From: Otis tarda
Lineage: Eukaryota > Chordata > Aves > Otidiformes > Otididae
Length of the DNA stretch: 64,000 nucleotides
NCBI GenBank assembly: GCA_026413225.1
Contig: CM048554.1
Span: 51,013,963-51,077,962, forward strand
Direction: 5' to 3'
The notes below the pieces were generated by a model. The model saw only the letters and a program-made list of their open reading frames with translations. It did not search any database and was not told the origin of the DNA. The position numbers were made by a program, and so were the translations under genes. Below, piece after piece: positions 1 through 11,057 of this stretch. Each line of letters starts with the position of its first letter. The first letter of the stretch is position 1.

Positions 1-1712
1 TTAATGATACAGGCTCTGAAGTCACTGACTGCAAATGTTGATTGATAGTGTGGGCAACTGGCAGATTTTTTTCCTTTGCCTTCTCCCTGCATCAAACCCA
101 ACAAAACATGACACTCTTTTTTTTTTCTATTTTTTTAACGTGCTTTGGAATAAGTGGTAGGGTAAGGAAAAAAAAAACCAACGCAAACAAATAGATTGCA
201 CTCCACTTATGAATTCATACCTTGGTTCTGGAAAAAGAAGAGTTAGTGTGAACAAAAAAAAAAGAAAAACATTCCTTGTAGATACACTTAAGAGTGTAAG
301 TTCTTGAAAAGTCTAGTAGCCAGAGGCCCACAGGAAAAGGAGAGCTCTTGGCAAATTACAACATTCTTCTCTTCAATGCACTTAGTGAAGGTGAGTAACT
401 TCTCACCTTGGAGTTGCTTCTGGATCCTAAGAGCTCAATCTTCTTGCTTTTTTTAATGTAGATTCTGCCTTTCAGCTGCTATATCTTTTAAGATTCCAAT
501 GCTGTAAATGTCAGAGATGGAACTTGGAGAAGTGAAGGTAATACAGAGTAGAAGATGGAAATTGGGAGATTAATTTAGAAATATACTGAGGAAAAAAAAA
601 GAGACAAAATGCAAGAAATGAAGTAAATAATATTTTACAGGAAAAAAAAAAAACAGGTTCAAGGATGGGAGAATGCAAAGAAAGAGGTACTAGACATTGA
701 GGCCAGAGGAAAAGTTCATTAACTGGTTTTTCAGACGTATTGATCTAGAATACACTGACCTCTTGCGGGAAAGAAAATTAGGAGTGATATCAGTCCTCAA
801 CATGACTGAATAGAGCAAGTTACGTCTTCTGCCTGTATGTGTCACAGCATAGGGATAAATATGGTGAACCAAATGACAGTACTGATAATTTTTTACTTAA
901 TTAATACTTACTTACCCTTACCACAAAACAGATAATCAGTAAACCTGTAATAATTTCAGAAACATCATGATTAGTATTTTTAAGTGTCAAAGAAGTTTTA
1001 AGCTGTTTCCCTGAAATGAATTATTGGGGATTTTTTTTCTAATCTTTTTTTTTTAACTGATGATTTTTAAAAGGCACCAAAATATTAATCCTTTCTAGCT
1101 GTGGATGCTACCTAATTTCTATTCTTAATTCTTAGCTACAGATAAAGAGGTTTCCTTTTCCAGTTTAAATTTTATTTGTTATGCAGGAGGAATAGTATTT
1201 TGTGATAAGATTATCATTAATGTCCAACAAATAGATGTGCATCATTTTACACTGGAGATGAAAGAACTGCAATTTGTAAACAATGTTTCCAGAATGCCTG
1301 ATTCATTGAGTTACTGGGAAGGCTTCTGTTCAGTTTAGATTGTATCCAGAGCACAAAGGTGAGGGCGTAGAAGATATTGGTGAAGTGGTGGCTCAGTAGG
1401 GAATATATGTTGTGCCTGAGAAAAGATATGACTTCTGTTCTCTGTTTTTTTACCATCCTTACATAGAACAATGCCACTGGCAGTAGCAGACATTTCTTTT
1501 CATTGCCATACCCCAATATAAACAGTGGTTTTAAACTTGACATTATTTTTTTAATGTTGGCATTTAATAGTAAATTGATTTCACTATTTAACTACAATAT
1601 GTTACCACATTTAACCATATGAAACCATATTATTTGGGAAATACAACAGATATTTGATATGCATAGAAACTTTTGTTTTGAAATATACTAAGTAAATATT
1701 TATTTCCTCTAG
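1..1712 (+). other. SPATA17: SPATA17 intron, 3' portion (upstream of first visible exon)
   Basis: This AT-rich stretch has no recognisable coding exon on either strand; short open frames here are isolated and unlike known proteins. It contains several A or T homopolymer runs (for example around 117-127, 168-177 and 640-652). It ends in a pyrimidine-rich acceptor, tatttcctctag, directly before the IQ-motif exon, so it is read as the 3' part of the preceding SPATA17 intron. Confidence 0.75.
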
Positions 1713-1816
1713 ATTCAGAAAAGGTGGCGAGGCTATTATGTTCGAAAATATATCCATAATTATTATGCACTGAAGAAATACCTGGAAGCCATTTCTGTGA
1801 ATAACGAGATTGTCAG
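1713..1816 (+). CDS. SPATA17: SPATA17 coding exon with IQ motif (internal exon)
   Basis: This internal exon of spermatogenesis-associated protein 17 is 104 nt long: 34 codons plus 2 nt. The acceptor is tttcctctag and the donor AG|gtaaag. It opens with IQKRWRGYYVR, a full IQxxxRGxxxR calmodulin-binding motif, followed by a Tyr/Lys-rich helix (KYIHNYYALKKYL). The order and residues correspond to the last IQ motif of vertebrate SPATA17, which carries several IQ motifs in its N-terminal third. The final 2 nt (AG) join the G that starts the 20427 exon to make an Arg codon, so the phase is confirmed by the next exon. SPATA17 is testis-enriched and linked to sperm and ciliary structures; calmodulin binding is inferred from the motif. 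The gene start lies left of the window. Confidence 0.93.
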
Positions 1817-1937
1817 GTAAAGATAAAAACTCCATGTGGTAAAGCATTAATTTCCTTTTATTTTATTTGTAAAAAGTTTATGGCACTAATTAAACTATTT
1901 CCTCGAGTGAAGGATCCCCTCCATTATCAATTTTATA

Positions 1938-1970
1938 AATATATATATATGTATATATATATACATATAT
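1938..1970. repeat. (AT)n microsatellite, imperfect
   Basis: A run of alternating A and T, interrupted twice by single G or C steps (tatg, tatac), just downstream of the first visible exon. It is a simple repeat likely to vary in length between individuals. Confidence 0.85.
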
Positions 1971-2313
1971 CAGTCATCATTCTCTTTATCCAAAGCCTGT
2001 ATATCTTGTGCCACATTCTGTTCTCATTTACACTGTTACAAATTCAGAAAAATTTCTTTGAATTAATTAGATGTACTCTGAGTTTACACTAATTTAATTA
2101 AACTGAATTTGACTATTCATCTACGCTTAGAATTCATAGATTATTATGCTTTAAATATGGTTTGTTGAACTAGATTATTTTTTCCCAGCATGCACAAGCT
2201 AAAAAAATAATTTTCATATTTTTTTAATTGTTTATTGACAATGAATGAAAGTGCAGATTTGGGGGTCTAAGTTACACTCATGAGCCGTACTATGAATATT
2301 AATTGTGAAAAAT

Positions 2314-2336
2314 ACTGGTGTGGGCCACACACCAGT
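2314..2336. repeat. Perfect short inverted repeat (hairpin)
   Basis: A 9-bp stem ACTGGTGTG (2314-2322) is separated by the 5-nt loop GGCCA from its exact reverse complement CACACCAGT (2328-2336). It is intronic, with no terminator-like T run that would give it an obvious role. Confidence 0.7.
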
Positions 2337-2856
2337 GAAGCACACTTTTTCCATAGTTACAGAAGAGATTAACTTGCCTGTTAGATTTCTGTCTAGAACT
2401 GTTGTTGCTGTATGTTCTACTGTATATCTCCTATCTGCCCCTTGTCTTTCCCTGTACTTAAGTTGAAAGCTCTGTAAAATAGAGGCAGTTATTTCCCTCT
2501 AGCACATTTGATGTAATGATCCATGACTTTTTCTTCAGATAACAGTGGAAACAAACAGACAAAGTATTGGGTTACATGATTGTTACTTTCTCATTGTAAG
2601 TGAGAGGGTGTTGGACAATATCCATCCAGTTTTTGCTGTTCAGAAACCCTGAGACAAATCTTTGCCTTCTGAAGTATAGAAATATAAGGAAGTCTAATGA
2701 AAAAGTATTTCTGGAAGTCTTATATAAATCACATGGCAAAGAAAATTCAGTAAGAAGACTGCTACAGAAAATAGCATATGCAAGTTTTATATGAAGAAAA
2801 GAATGATGCAACTTTTTTGGATGCTGCTTATTAATTTATATTATTTTTCTACATTT

Positions 2857-3700
2857 ATAGAATAATAGAATTGTTGGGGTTGGAAGAGATCTTTAAAGGT
2901 CATCTAGTCCAACCCCCCTGCAAGGAGCAGGGACATCTCCAACCACATCAGGTTGCCCAGAGGCCTGTCCAACCTGGCCTTGAATGTTTCCAGGGATGGG
3001 GCATCCACCACCTCTCTGTGCAACCTCTTCCAGTGTTCCACAGCCCTCATTGTAAAAAAATTTTTCTTGATGTCTAATCGGAATCTATCTCCTTCTATTT
3101 TAAAACCATTACCCCTTGTCCTATCACAACAGGCCTTGCTGAAGAGTTTCTCCCTATCTTTCTTATAAGCCTCCTTTAAGTACTGGAGGGTTGCTATAAC
3201 GTCTCCCTGGAGCCTCCTCTTCTCCAGGCTGAACAGCCACAACTCTCTCAGCCTGTCTTCACAGGAGAGGTGCTCCAGCCCTCTGATCATCTTCGTGGCT
3301 TTCCTCTGGACGCCCTTCAACAGATCCATGTCTTTTTTGTGTTGAGGGCTCCAGAGCTAGACACAGTACTCCAGGTGAGATCTCACGAGAGTGGTAAAGG
3401 GGCAGAATCATCTCCCTTGACCTGCTGGCCACACTTCTTTTGATGCAGCCCAGGATGTGGTTGGCCTTCTGGGCTGCAAGTACACATTGCCGGCTCATGT
3501 TGAGCTTCTCATCCACCAGCACCCCCAAGTCCTTCTCCTGAGAGCTGCTCTCAATCCATTCTCCACCCAGGCCGTATTTGTGTTTGGGATTGCCCTGATC
3601 CATGTACAGGACCTTGCACTTGGCCCTGTTGAACTTCATGAGGTTCTCACAGGCCCACCTCTCCAGCCTGTCAAGGTCCCTATGGATGGCATCCTTTATA
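2857..3700 (-). mobile_element. CR1 LINE, 5'-truncated, minus strand
   Basis: Read on the minus strand this is the 3' part of an avian CR1 non-LTR retrotransposon. The element's 3' end is at about 2857, with ATTCTATT-type octamers and the conserved ccaacccc / ggactagatgacctttaaag block just inside. The minus strand encodes two adjacent parts of the reverse-transcriptase ORF C-terminus. One is 3639-3259 (includes KDLGVLVDEKLNMS and AQKANHILGCIKRS). The other is 3329-2904 (includes KATKMIRGLEHLS, FSLEKRRLQGD and DRTRGNGF). The two frames differ, so there is at least one frameshift and the ORF is dead. It is 5'-truncated near 3700, as usual for CR1. The coding signal is still clear, so the copy is only moderately old. 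Confidence 0.92.
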
Positions 3701-4572
3701 GCTGATGTTACATCCTCTTTGTCATAGCATTATAGCTTACATATTACATTGTTATGTATAATGAAGCATACTGATAACTGCCTACCTCTAATCTCCCATT
3801 ACTCTTCATTTAAATGTATTCCATGCAGAAAGTTAGGTCATAACTCAGCAAAACCAGACTTAAAAAAATCTATCATCTCTTCAACTGTACCTTCTTGTTC
3901 TGAAATCCTTGAAATATGTTCTCTTCTTGAAAAGGTAGAATCTTAGGAAGACTAGATCCAATCTTGGAAAGCAAATGAGACCATCAGTTTTCTACTCTGA
4001 AGTTAATATAAGTGGATGAACTGCAGAGACACAACCTACCTCTCTGTCCATAATAGTTCTATCACTCCTCTCCATTCCCTCTGTAAACCTGGAACAAGGC
4101 TCATAATGTGTCAGTTACATTGACCTTTGATGTGTCTGAACAAAACAAGATAGCAAGTGGTATTCCTGCTGTACTGAACACAGACTGATGCAAGCTTTGT
4201 ATTTTATTTCCCACACCCACAATAGATCTCTTCTGGATAACTTTGAAGGACTACAAAAATATTTGTCTTGCTGTACTCAAATTTCCTAGTATTTGTTCCA
4301 GGTCATTAAAAACCATTAAGCCTATGCATTGGGTAGGTATTTTAATCAGGAAATATTTTTATGCTGTTTTACTTTAACAAGTAAGGTGAGCAGTATGACT
4401 TTCAGGTACATCAAAATGTGTCAAAGTTGATATCTGTGAGGTCTTAACTGGCAACTGATATATTGATACTCTGCTAATCTGAGTTCTGTCTTCTGGAGTT
4501 CATAGAAATATATGTCTTTCTGGTTAAAAAAATCCATCTTTCAGATTTAAAAAAAAAGTTAAAAATGAATTT

Positions 4573-5184
4573 TTGAGAAAATTTAGTCAAAGTGATCATA
4601 TAATTTCAGTTTTAAAAATGCGTTGGTTCTCAAGTGCAATCAAGAATCAATGCAGTAATCCCTTTACTGGGGTACATTTGAAAGCTAATATGTATATTAT
4701 ATTCAACATTATTCTTATGAAGTTTAATAGATGTCTAGTGAAGATCAGCTGTAGGCCCTCAGCCAAACAGATTTTTCCTGTCATTGGGCTAAGTTGTTGC
4801 CAACTACTTTCGCTCCAGGGTGGCTTACTGTGTTTCTTAACTGGAATGCTGAACAAAGTGGAGGAAAGATTCTCTGCATGTTTTCATCAACCATTACATC
4901 AAATATGGAAGAGTGTAACCTCATTGTTCATAAACAATTTTGTGTATATAAAATTATTGCAATTGTTCATTGTAAAAAATACCAGGAACTGTCTGAAATT
5001 GAAGGGGTGCATTTATGAAGTGGCTGGGTTTTATTCCAGCATCAGCATTATTATGGAAATGTACATGTGGGTGAACAGAGACTCAGATCAGGCTGGCTTT
5101 GAGTGTTTCATATCTCTAGAACACCACAAAACAACACAACGTGATACAGGAAGTAGTGCATTTTTTTTCTTATTTGTCTTATAG
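4573..5184 (+). other. Unusually long intronic open reading frame, unrecognised
   Basis: The frame is open for 203 codons from 4573 (first ATG at 4618, giving 188 residues) to a TAG stop ending at 5184. The translation is rich in Ile, Leu, Phe, Lys and Cys, with hydrophobic stretches such as LLQLFIVK and ending FFFLFVL. I recognise no domain or repeat family. No Kozak-like context, splice signals or poly(A) site clearly goes with it, and it sits deep in a SPATA17 intron. It is listed because a frame this long is uncommon in such AT-rich DNA, not because a product is supported. Confidence 0.15.
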
Positions 5185-5756
5185 CTGCATTCATCAGAAT
5201 ATATGCATTAGTGCAGTATCAGTGCTAGTAAAGAACCAAGCTTCTCTACAAATAGCAATAGAACTACAGTGAAACAGACATTTTAAGAACTCTGGAGTGG
5301 TATAACTCCCCACCCCACCACCCCCAAAACAACCACAAAATACACACTGTTAGTTTATAATTTCAAAAGTTTGTTTAAACTATATTATTTCTGGAATTAT
5401 GATGTAATTCTAAACTGAACTACAATATATGATTCTCAGTTTTATCTTCTAGAATAATGCTGACAGATTTTTTATTTATGACCAACAACCTGATATCACA
5501 TTGCAAGTCCTTTTGAGATACATTTTTACCTTTTGGTCTACAGAACCAGGGGTTGTGCTTAATTTTCTCCTCTTTCATTAAGGAGGAGCCTGTACCAAAT
5601 TACCACTTACTAGTTTCTAAGAGAAACTTCAGAGGAATTTGCCACAAAAACTTTGGACATTCCGTTAGTTTCTTCTAAGGGTATCTTAGAAGAGTTATTG
5701 AACAAAATTTGTATTCTTCTCTCTCTCCTCCTTCGTTCTCTTTTTAATACAAGACA

Positions 5757-5945
5757 CTGCCCTTACTAAGGTGTTTTCTCAACCAGTAGCCACATCTTTA
5801 CCATTTAGCTTTAATACAAACCGTCCTTATTTAATAGCTGCCCTCATTTAGTAGCCAGACCTTTATCATTTGTCTTTACTGTGAAAACCCCAAGAGAAAG
5901 TAAACTTAATAGAAGCTGCCCCAGTTTAAAGCCATAGAGGGATGT
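5757..5945. repeat. Decayed tandem repeat, about 80-bp period, 2-3 copies
   Basis: Three starts of a related unit occur at about 5757, 5838 and 5916, each beginning CTGCCC. The first two also share an internal block, agtagccacatctttaccat versus agtagccagacctttatcat. The third copy is short (ctgccccagtttaaagcc). It is an old local duplication with substitutions and an indel; it is not a known family to me. Confidence 0.5.
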
Positions 5946-5952
5946 AATTAAG

Positions 5953-5982
5953 TTTAACAGAAATTGATTTAACAGAAATTGA
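5953..5982. repeat. 15-bp tandem duplication
   Basis: The 15-mer tttaacagaaattga occurs twice in direct, abutting copies (5953-5967 and 5968-5982) without mismatch. It is a recent or constrained small duplication immediately after the larger decayed repeat. Confidence 0.85.
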
Positions 5983-7465
5983 CCTAAAATATAATTAAAT
6001 AATAATAGTCATATTGTGTGTGAGTTTGCACTCATGTAACAGACTGCTTATCCTAACTTAAGACACTGGTTTTGTATGAACCAAAGATAACTGTCAGCTT
6101 TAGCTCCCTGCCTGGCTGAAGAGTGGGTGGATTTTCCTCCAGCATTCCCATTATTTCCTACTGCTACAGAAACAGTAGGTGTGATGGTTGCTGATGTCCC
6201 CAGTAGAGTCCTTAGTAGTTAAATTGAGATCTGATTCCAAGAATGCCTTGACAGATGGCAAAAGAATGAATTTGAACCCTGAACTCTGTCTACATAAGAA
6301 CATATTCAGATTTTTCTTGACATCTGTACATTTTAGCTTCAGTGTAATGGAGAAATGAATTCATAAGTCCTCAATTCTGTTTTTCCTACAAGACTTAGGA
6401 AGTTATAAACCAACCAAGTAGGAAATGTGTTCTTAAATATTTATTTTTCAAAATGTTGCTATTTAGATTTTAGAAATAAGTCTTCACCTATAGCATCCAT
6501 TTGTATTTAAATAAATACCAATGCATACTGTATTGTATCTGAATATGGATTAGTTGGGTGGTTGCATATATAAATGCATGCATTAAAATAAATTCCATTA
6601 CTTCTCAGTGAAGCTAGTGTATTTCATTTTAAGAGAAAATACCTTATTTTGAAACATCCTTAAAGCTGCATTTAACATCTCTAAGACCTGGCAAAATGGT
6701 TACAAGGGGAAATATGCCAAAAGCAATTAGCATGGGCTATAACTTCATACGATGCATTAGAATTTTGTTTTATGTGAAACAGTTTCCAATCCATGATAAG
6801 CAAATGGACATCACTTGACATAAATTAGCATGCTGGTGCCATTATATCAGAAGAATTTATGGATGATGTCAGTTGCCCAACTGTGTGATTAACTTGCAGT
6901 TCTTTGACTAAGGTTATCTACACACTGGCCTTTAAATGACACTAAAGCAACTTTGCTATATGTCAGGTGTGCAACTAGAGATAAGATTTTGGGATGTAGT
7001 GCTCCATTTACTGATGAATGGCACCATTTAAATTTTTCCCTAGACATGGAACTCAGTAAGACAGCAGTATCAGAAAACTAACAAAGCAGTGGCAAAGTAC
7101 TGGCATTGGGGTTCCTGTGTAATCAAGGCAAGCAGTTTAGCTTTCTTGGCTATTGAATTTAAAGGTAGCAAACTGAGACCTGAGTCTAGCTTTAGCAAGC
7201 ATCATAGTGTACATAAACACTGTTATGATTATAAATCGTGAATTTCACACACTTAGATGGCTGACGCCAAACTTTCCTTTCCATTGTCATTGGCTTTAGT
7301 AGTGAAAAAGCCTTGAGAGTGGCGCTGAAGAGTGTAACTTTCATCCAATTTTGACTAGCTGTTCTATTAGCAGATTTAGTATCACAGTTATCATTAAAGC
7401 TTTTTGGTCTTCAAGAAATGTCAGGGAAATAGATAATGCAAAGTGATAAAAAACACTTCCTTGGC

Positions 7466-7479
7466 AATATATATATATT
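7466..7479. repeat. (AT)7 microsatellite
   Basis: Seven uninterrupted AT dinucleotides in intronic sequence. Confidence 0.8.
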
Positions 7480-10400
7480 CACAAATCCTTTGTCCCGTCT
7501 GGGTTTTTTTGTCATCATACTGAACAGTGAAATACAGTACTGTTATGTATTGCTAGCGATTTAATCCATTGTTCAGCTTTTCTGCAAATAAGCCTGAACA
7601 TGTAGTACTGAAAAAAGTAAGAATATCTAGCTTACTCTTGATTACTAGAGCATTACTGAGATCTATTTACTTTTAATGTGACAAGTACTTTGCTTCCAAA
7701 AACTTTTGAGGTGTTGCTGTTTTCCATGAAGTGGGCTTGAAATAAATCATCTGTTGTCACAGTAATATGAGGAGAACTTGCTCAGCCTCCATCCGTCTGT
7801 TCCTTTCCGATAAAGAGAAGTCCAGGTGCTGGCCATTTTCTCAAGTGTCAAAGTATTTTGAAGAATGCATATATTGTCTTATAATTCAATTAAAATGTTC
7901 CTCCTCATTGACTGCAGAAGCAATTGATTCTGTAGTCTATTTTCAATTAGTGCCAAGCCTTTCAGACAGCTCCTTGGATTTCTTGCAACAATAAAAAACT
8001 CATTTTTGTAATGTTGTCTTTCACTCGATGTTTAATTAACTAATTTAACTTCAACCAATCTTCTTTTCCTTGTCTTTAAAGATATCTAGAGGAAATACGT
8101 TATGCTTTTTAACTTACTTACCTGTAATTAAAATTTTCTGAATGTAAACTCATTCTGTTAGCTTTCTTTAGGAGTCATAGAAATAGAGACAAATGCCAAA
8201 TATGCTTTCTTTTACTTAAATATTAATTTAGAGTGGTAGGGAACGTAATTTGAGACATCTATGCCTTTTCCAGAGGATTTTAGGTGTAACTGATAGAACT
8301 TGTAGGAAACTTAGAACTGTAATACACTGAGGATCCCAGAGTACTTTCGTAGCTACAAGCCTGATGTTATTAGGATAAGTAAGATATAAAAAATGAGTTA
8401 TTTGATTCTTCTCTGTGATTTGACCTAGTTTCCATTGAACAATATTAAGATGCTCATGTTAACTGAAGTGGGAGTTAGACCAGAGAAGAGCTTTAAAATA
8501 ATACATTTTAAAGAGACTCACATCTGGTTAAAATATTCTCTACAGTCATGTATTTCATGATGATTTTTCCTTCTTAAACATATGTCCGTAAATCCAGCTT
8601 TCTTCACAGATTCCAAGCATAAAAAATGTCTTTGACAAGTCAGTCCATTTTTAGCTCTTCTCTCTGCCTACCTTTATACATACTACCATGTTTATTTACA
8701 TATATGCTTTTATACAGCATATATTATTTAATAACCGTAGGCTTTTACTAATGCATTTTGCAAAACAATACATTTTAGATAGACCTTTTGTCTTTTTAGC
8801 TTGATCGTGAAATTGAAATGAACTGGCTAAAGCTGTAGAGCAGGCAGTACTCTGTTTTAACTCCATAGGAAAGCACTTTCTGAATGCAGTGAGGTTAAGG
8901 TAGGAACCATTGTGGCTACACAGTAAGCTGAATTTCCAATGTAGATTCAGCTAGACATACTTCATGTGCCTTATTCTATTCCTGTATCTCTTGAGCAAGT
9001 GGTGAAAGCAGTCTTACCACGTTTTTAGCTGGTTCTGTGTAATATAGATGAAGTTTTTCAGATAAATATGAATAACATAAGTAACATAATTAAGGGGTTA
9101 GATTGTAGTCTTTAAAAATATGAGAGCTATATTTTCTCATGTATTTTTGTACAGCGATAAACACACCATTAGGAGTAACAGATTGAACATTAAGCCTTAT
9201 TTCACTTGTATCCAAAGGAAAATTTTTAATCTGTGTGTGTAGAAAGAAATTTGAGATCCTTGCATTCACTCATTGAACAAAATACTCTGTGGTGTAGCTG
9301 ATAACTTTCGGTAAAGGTAGAATGAAACAGGTGTGACAACATAGTATTGAAGAATAACAATAATCTTACACCTGTGAGCTTTGAAGGCACTGTAGTGTCT
9401 GGATAGATTTTTTATTTTGCAGTAGTTCTGTTAGAATTACTGACAGCTCACAAAACATTTTATGCGGACACAGACTGACTAATATTAGCATTTTATGTTG
9501 TCTTATATAGACAGATGTCATAGTCTTATATTTTGTCTGAAGTAGGATCTTCGCTGTAAAATAAGTAGAAAAGGGGAAGAGGAACAGTTTCATTAAGCTC
9601 TAACATATCATTGACTGTCAGGTAGGTCTTGTTATGCTGTCCATCCTCATTTAACTATCCCACAAGATCTCTTAATGAAGTTAAGCCCCAAGTTCACTCC
9701 AGTAATTCTGTGGCAAGAGTTTGTGCAATGTAACAATTCATCACTTGTCAGGAAGGCACTTTTAGTTTATACATTTAATAAGGGCATCCTCTAGCTTGGT
9801 TAATTAGAAGTGAACAGTTTGCATATTTACTAAATGCGGAGTGTCATTGCCACCACGGCCTATTGCCTACATGAATTATTTCTCTATCTGCAATAAACAG
9901 CTGGGTAATTATTACTGCCATAATCAGATAAATTCCCTCTGTAAGGCTTTTCTTACATGGCAATTCTTTGAAGTCATCCAAAGCTGAACAAAATTTATGA
10001 ACTCCAGCAGCTAGGCCACTTTTTCACAGTGTAGTGTCCCTATTCTCTGTTTCAAGGACATGTAGAGTATCATAAATATTGTGTAAATTAGGAGGATAAA
10101 TATGATTACCTAAAGATTACATATTAATAAACTTGATTTTCAAAATACAATTTTCAGGTTGTAACTGATTAAATTATAGCAGTTCTGTTTTTATCTAATT
10201 GTAAAGACATGACAGGCCATCTATACACAGGCTATACTAGGTTATCAGGGAAGAGCTCTACCACTTGGAAACTAAAGACTCATGAAAAAGTATATAAATA
10301 TTTTTCATATGCCTTTTGGAGAACTAGTCATTTCAGCTGTTTAGGTCATTAGAAGTATGACAAATTTTATGTGCCGTTTACTTAACTGACTTAATGCAGT

Positions 10401-11037
10401 TGTTTTGTCATTAAAACAAGGTGATAGTTCTTTTTTGTATGCAATTTCCAGTTTAATAATGAAGCATAAAATTTAAATGCATGAATTTATGTGTTACATT
10501 AGTAAATTAGATATTTCTTTTATTTATCAAAGCAATTTGTATACAAACGATTATGTAGCTAAGCTTGCTCTGTGCTATCCAAATATTTCAGCTCATATGT
10601 GAGTGCATCTACAGATACATCAGTGAGTACTTAATTTACACATGCAGGTTTTCAAGAATGTGCTGAATGTAGCTTATTTTTGAGTTCTCCAAAGAAACAA
10701 AAGAAAATCCAAAGACATAAGTGTCTTTTTTTTTTTTCTACTTAATGCACAACAGTCCATTTGATTTAACACCACAAGCTTTTTTTTTGTCATAATGTAA
10801 GATACTGTGTGTGATTGCAACTAGAAAATTACCATTAGCTGTTCACATACTTCATAACTCCTTATTTAATAAGCAGTGTACCTCACAATTTAACAAAATG
10901 CTCAGAGATAGCAGGAATATTAAGGAAGACCAAAGTAAGTAAGTTGTTCTTTGGCACTGCCTTACCCAATGGAAGCCTTTTAAGGCTTCTAGACTGCCTT
11001 TCTCATTTCCCATTTTTGTAGGAGAAATAGAGACTAC

Positions 11038-11057
11038 GGCTTTTTTTAAAAAAAGCC
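11038..11057. repeat. 20-bp perfect palindrome
   Basis: GGC followed by seven T, seven A and GCC is a perfect palindrome with no spacer. The A/T core may be prone to cruciform formation or slippage; no function is implied. Confidence 0.75.

Noticed and set aside
2871..3168. Plus-strand open frames over the CR1 copy
   Set aside because: Antisense shadows of the CR1 coding strand.
2904..3329. Minus-strand 141-codon frame as a host gene
   Set aside because: Its sequence is the CR1 reverse-transcriptase C-terminus (DRTRGNGF, FSLEKRRL), so it is part of the LINE.
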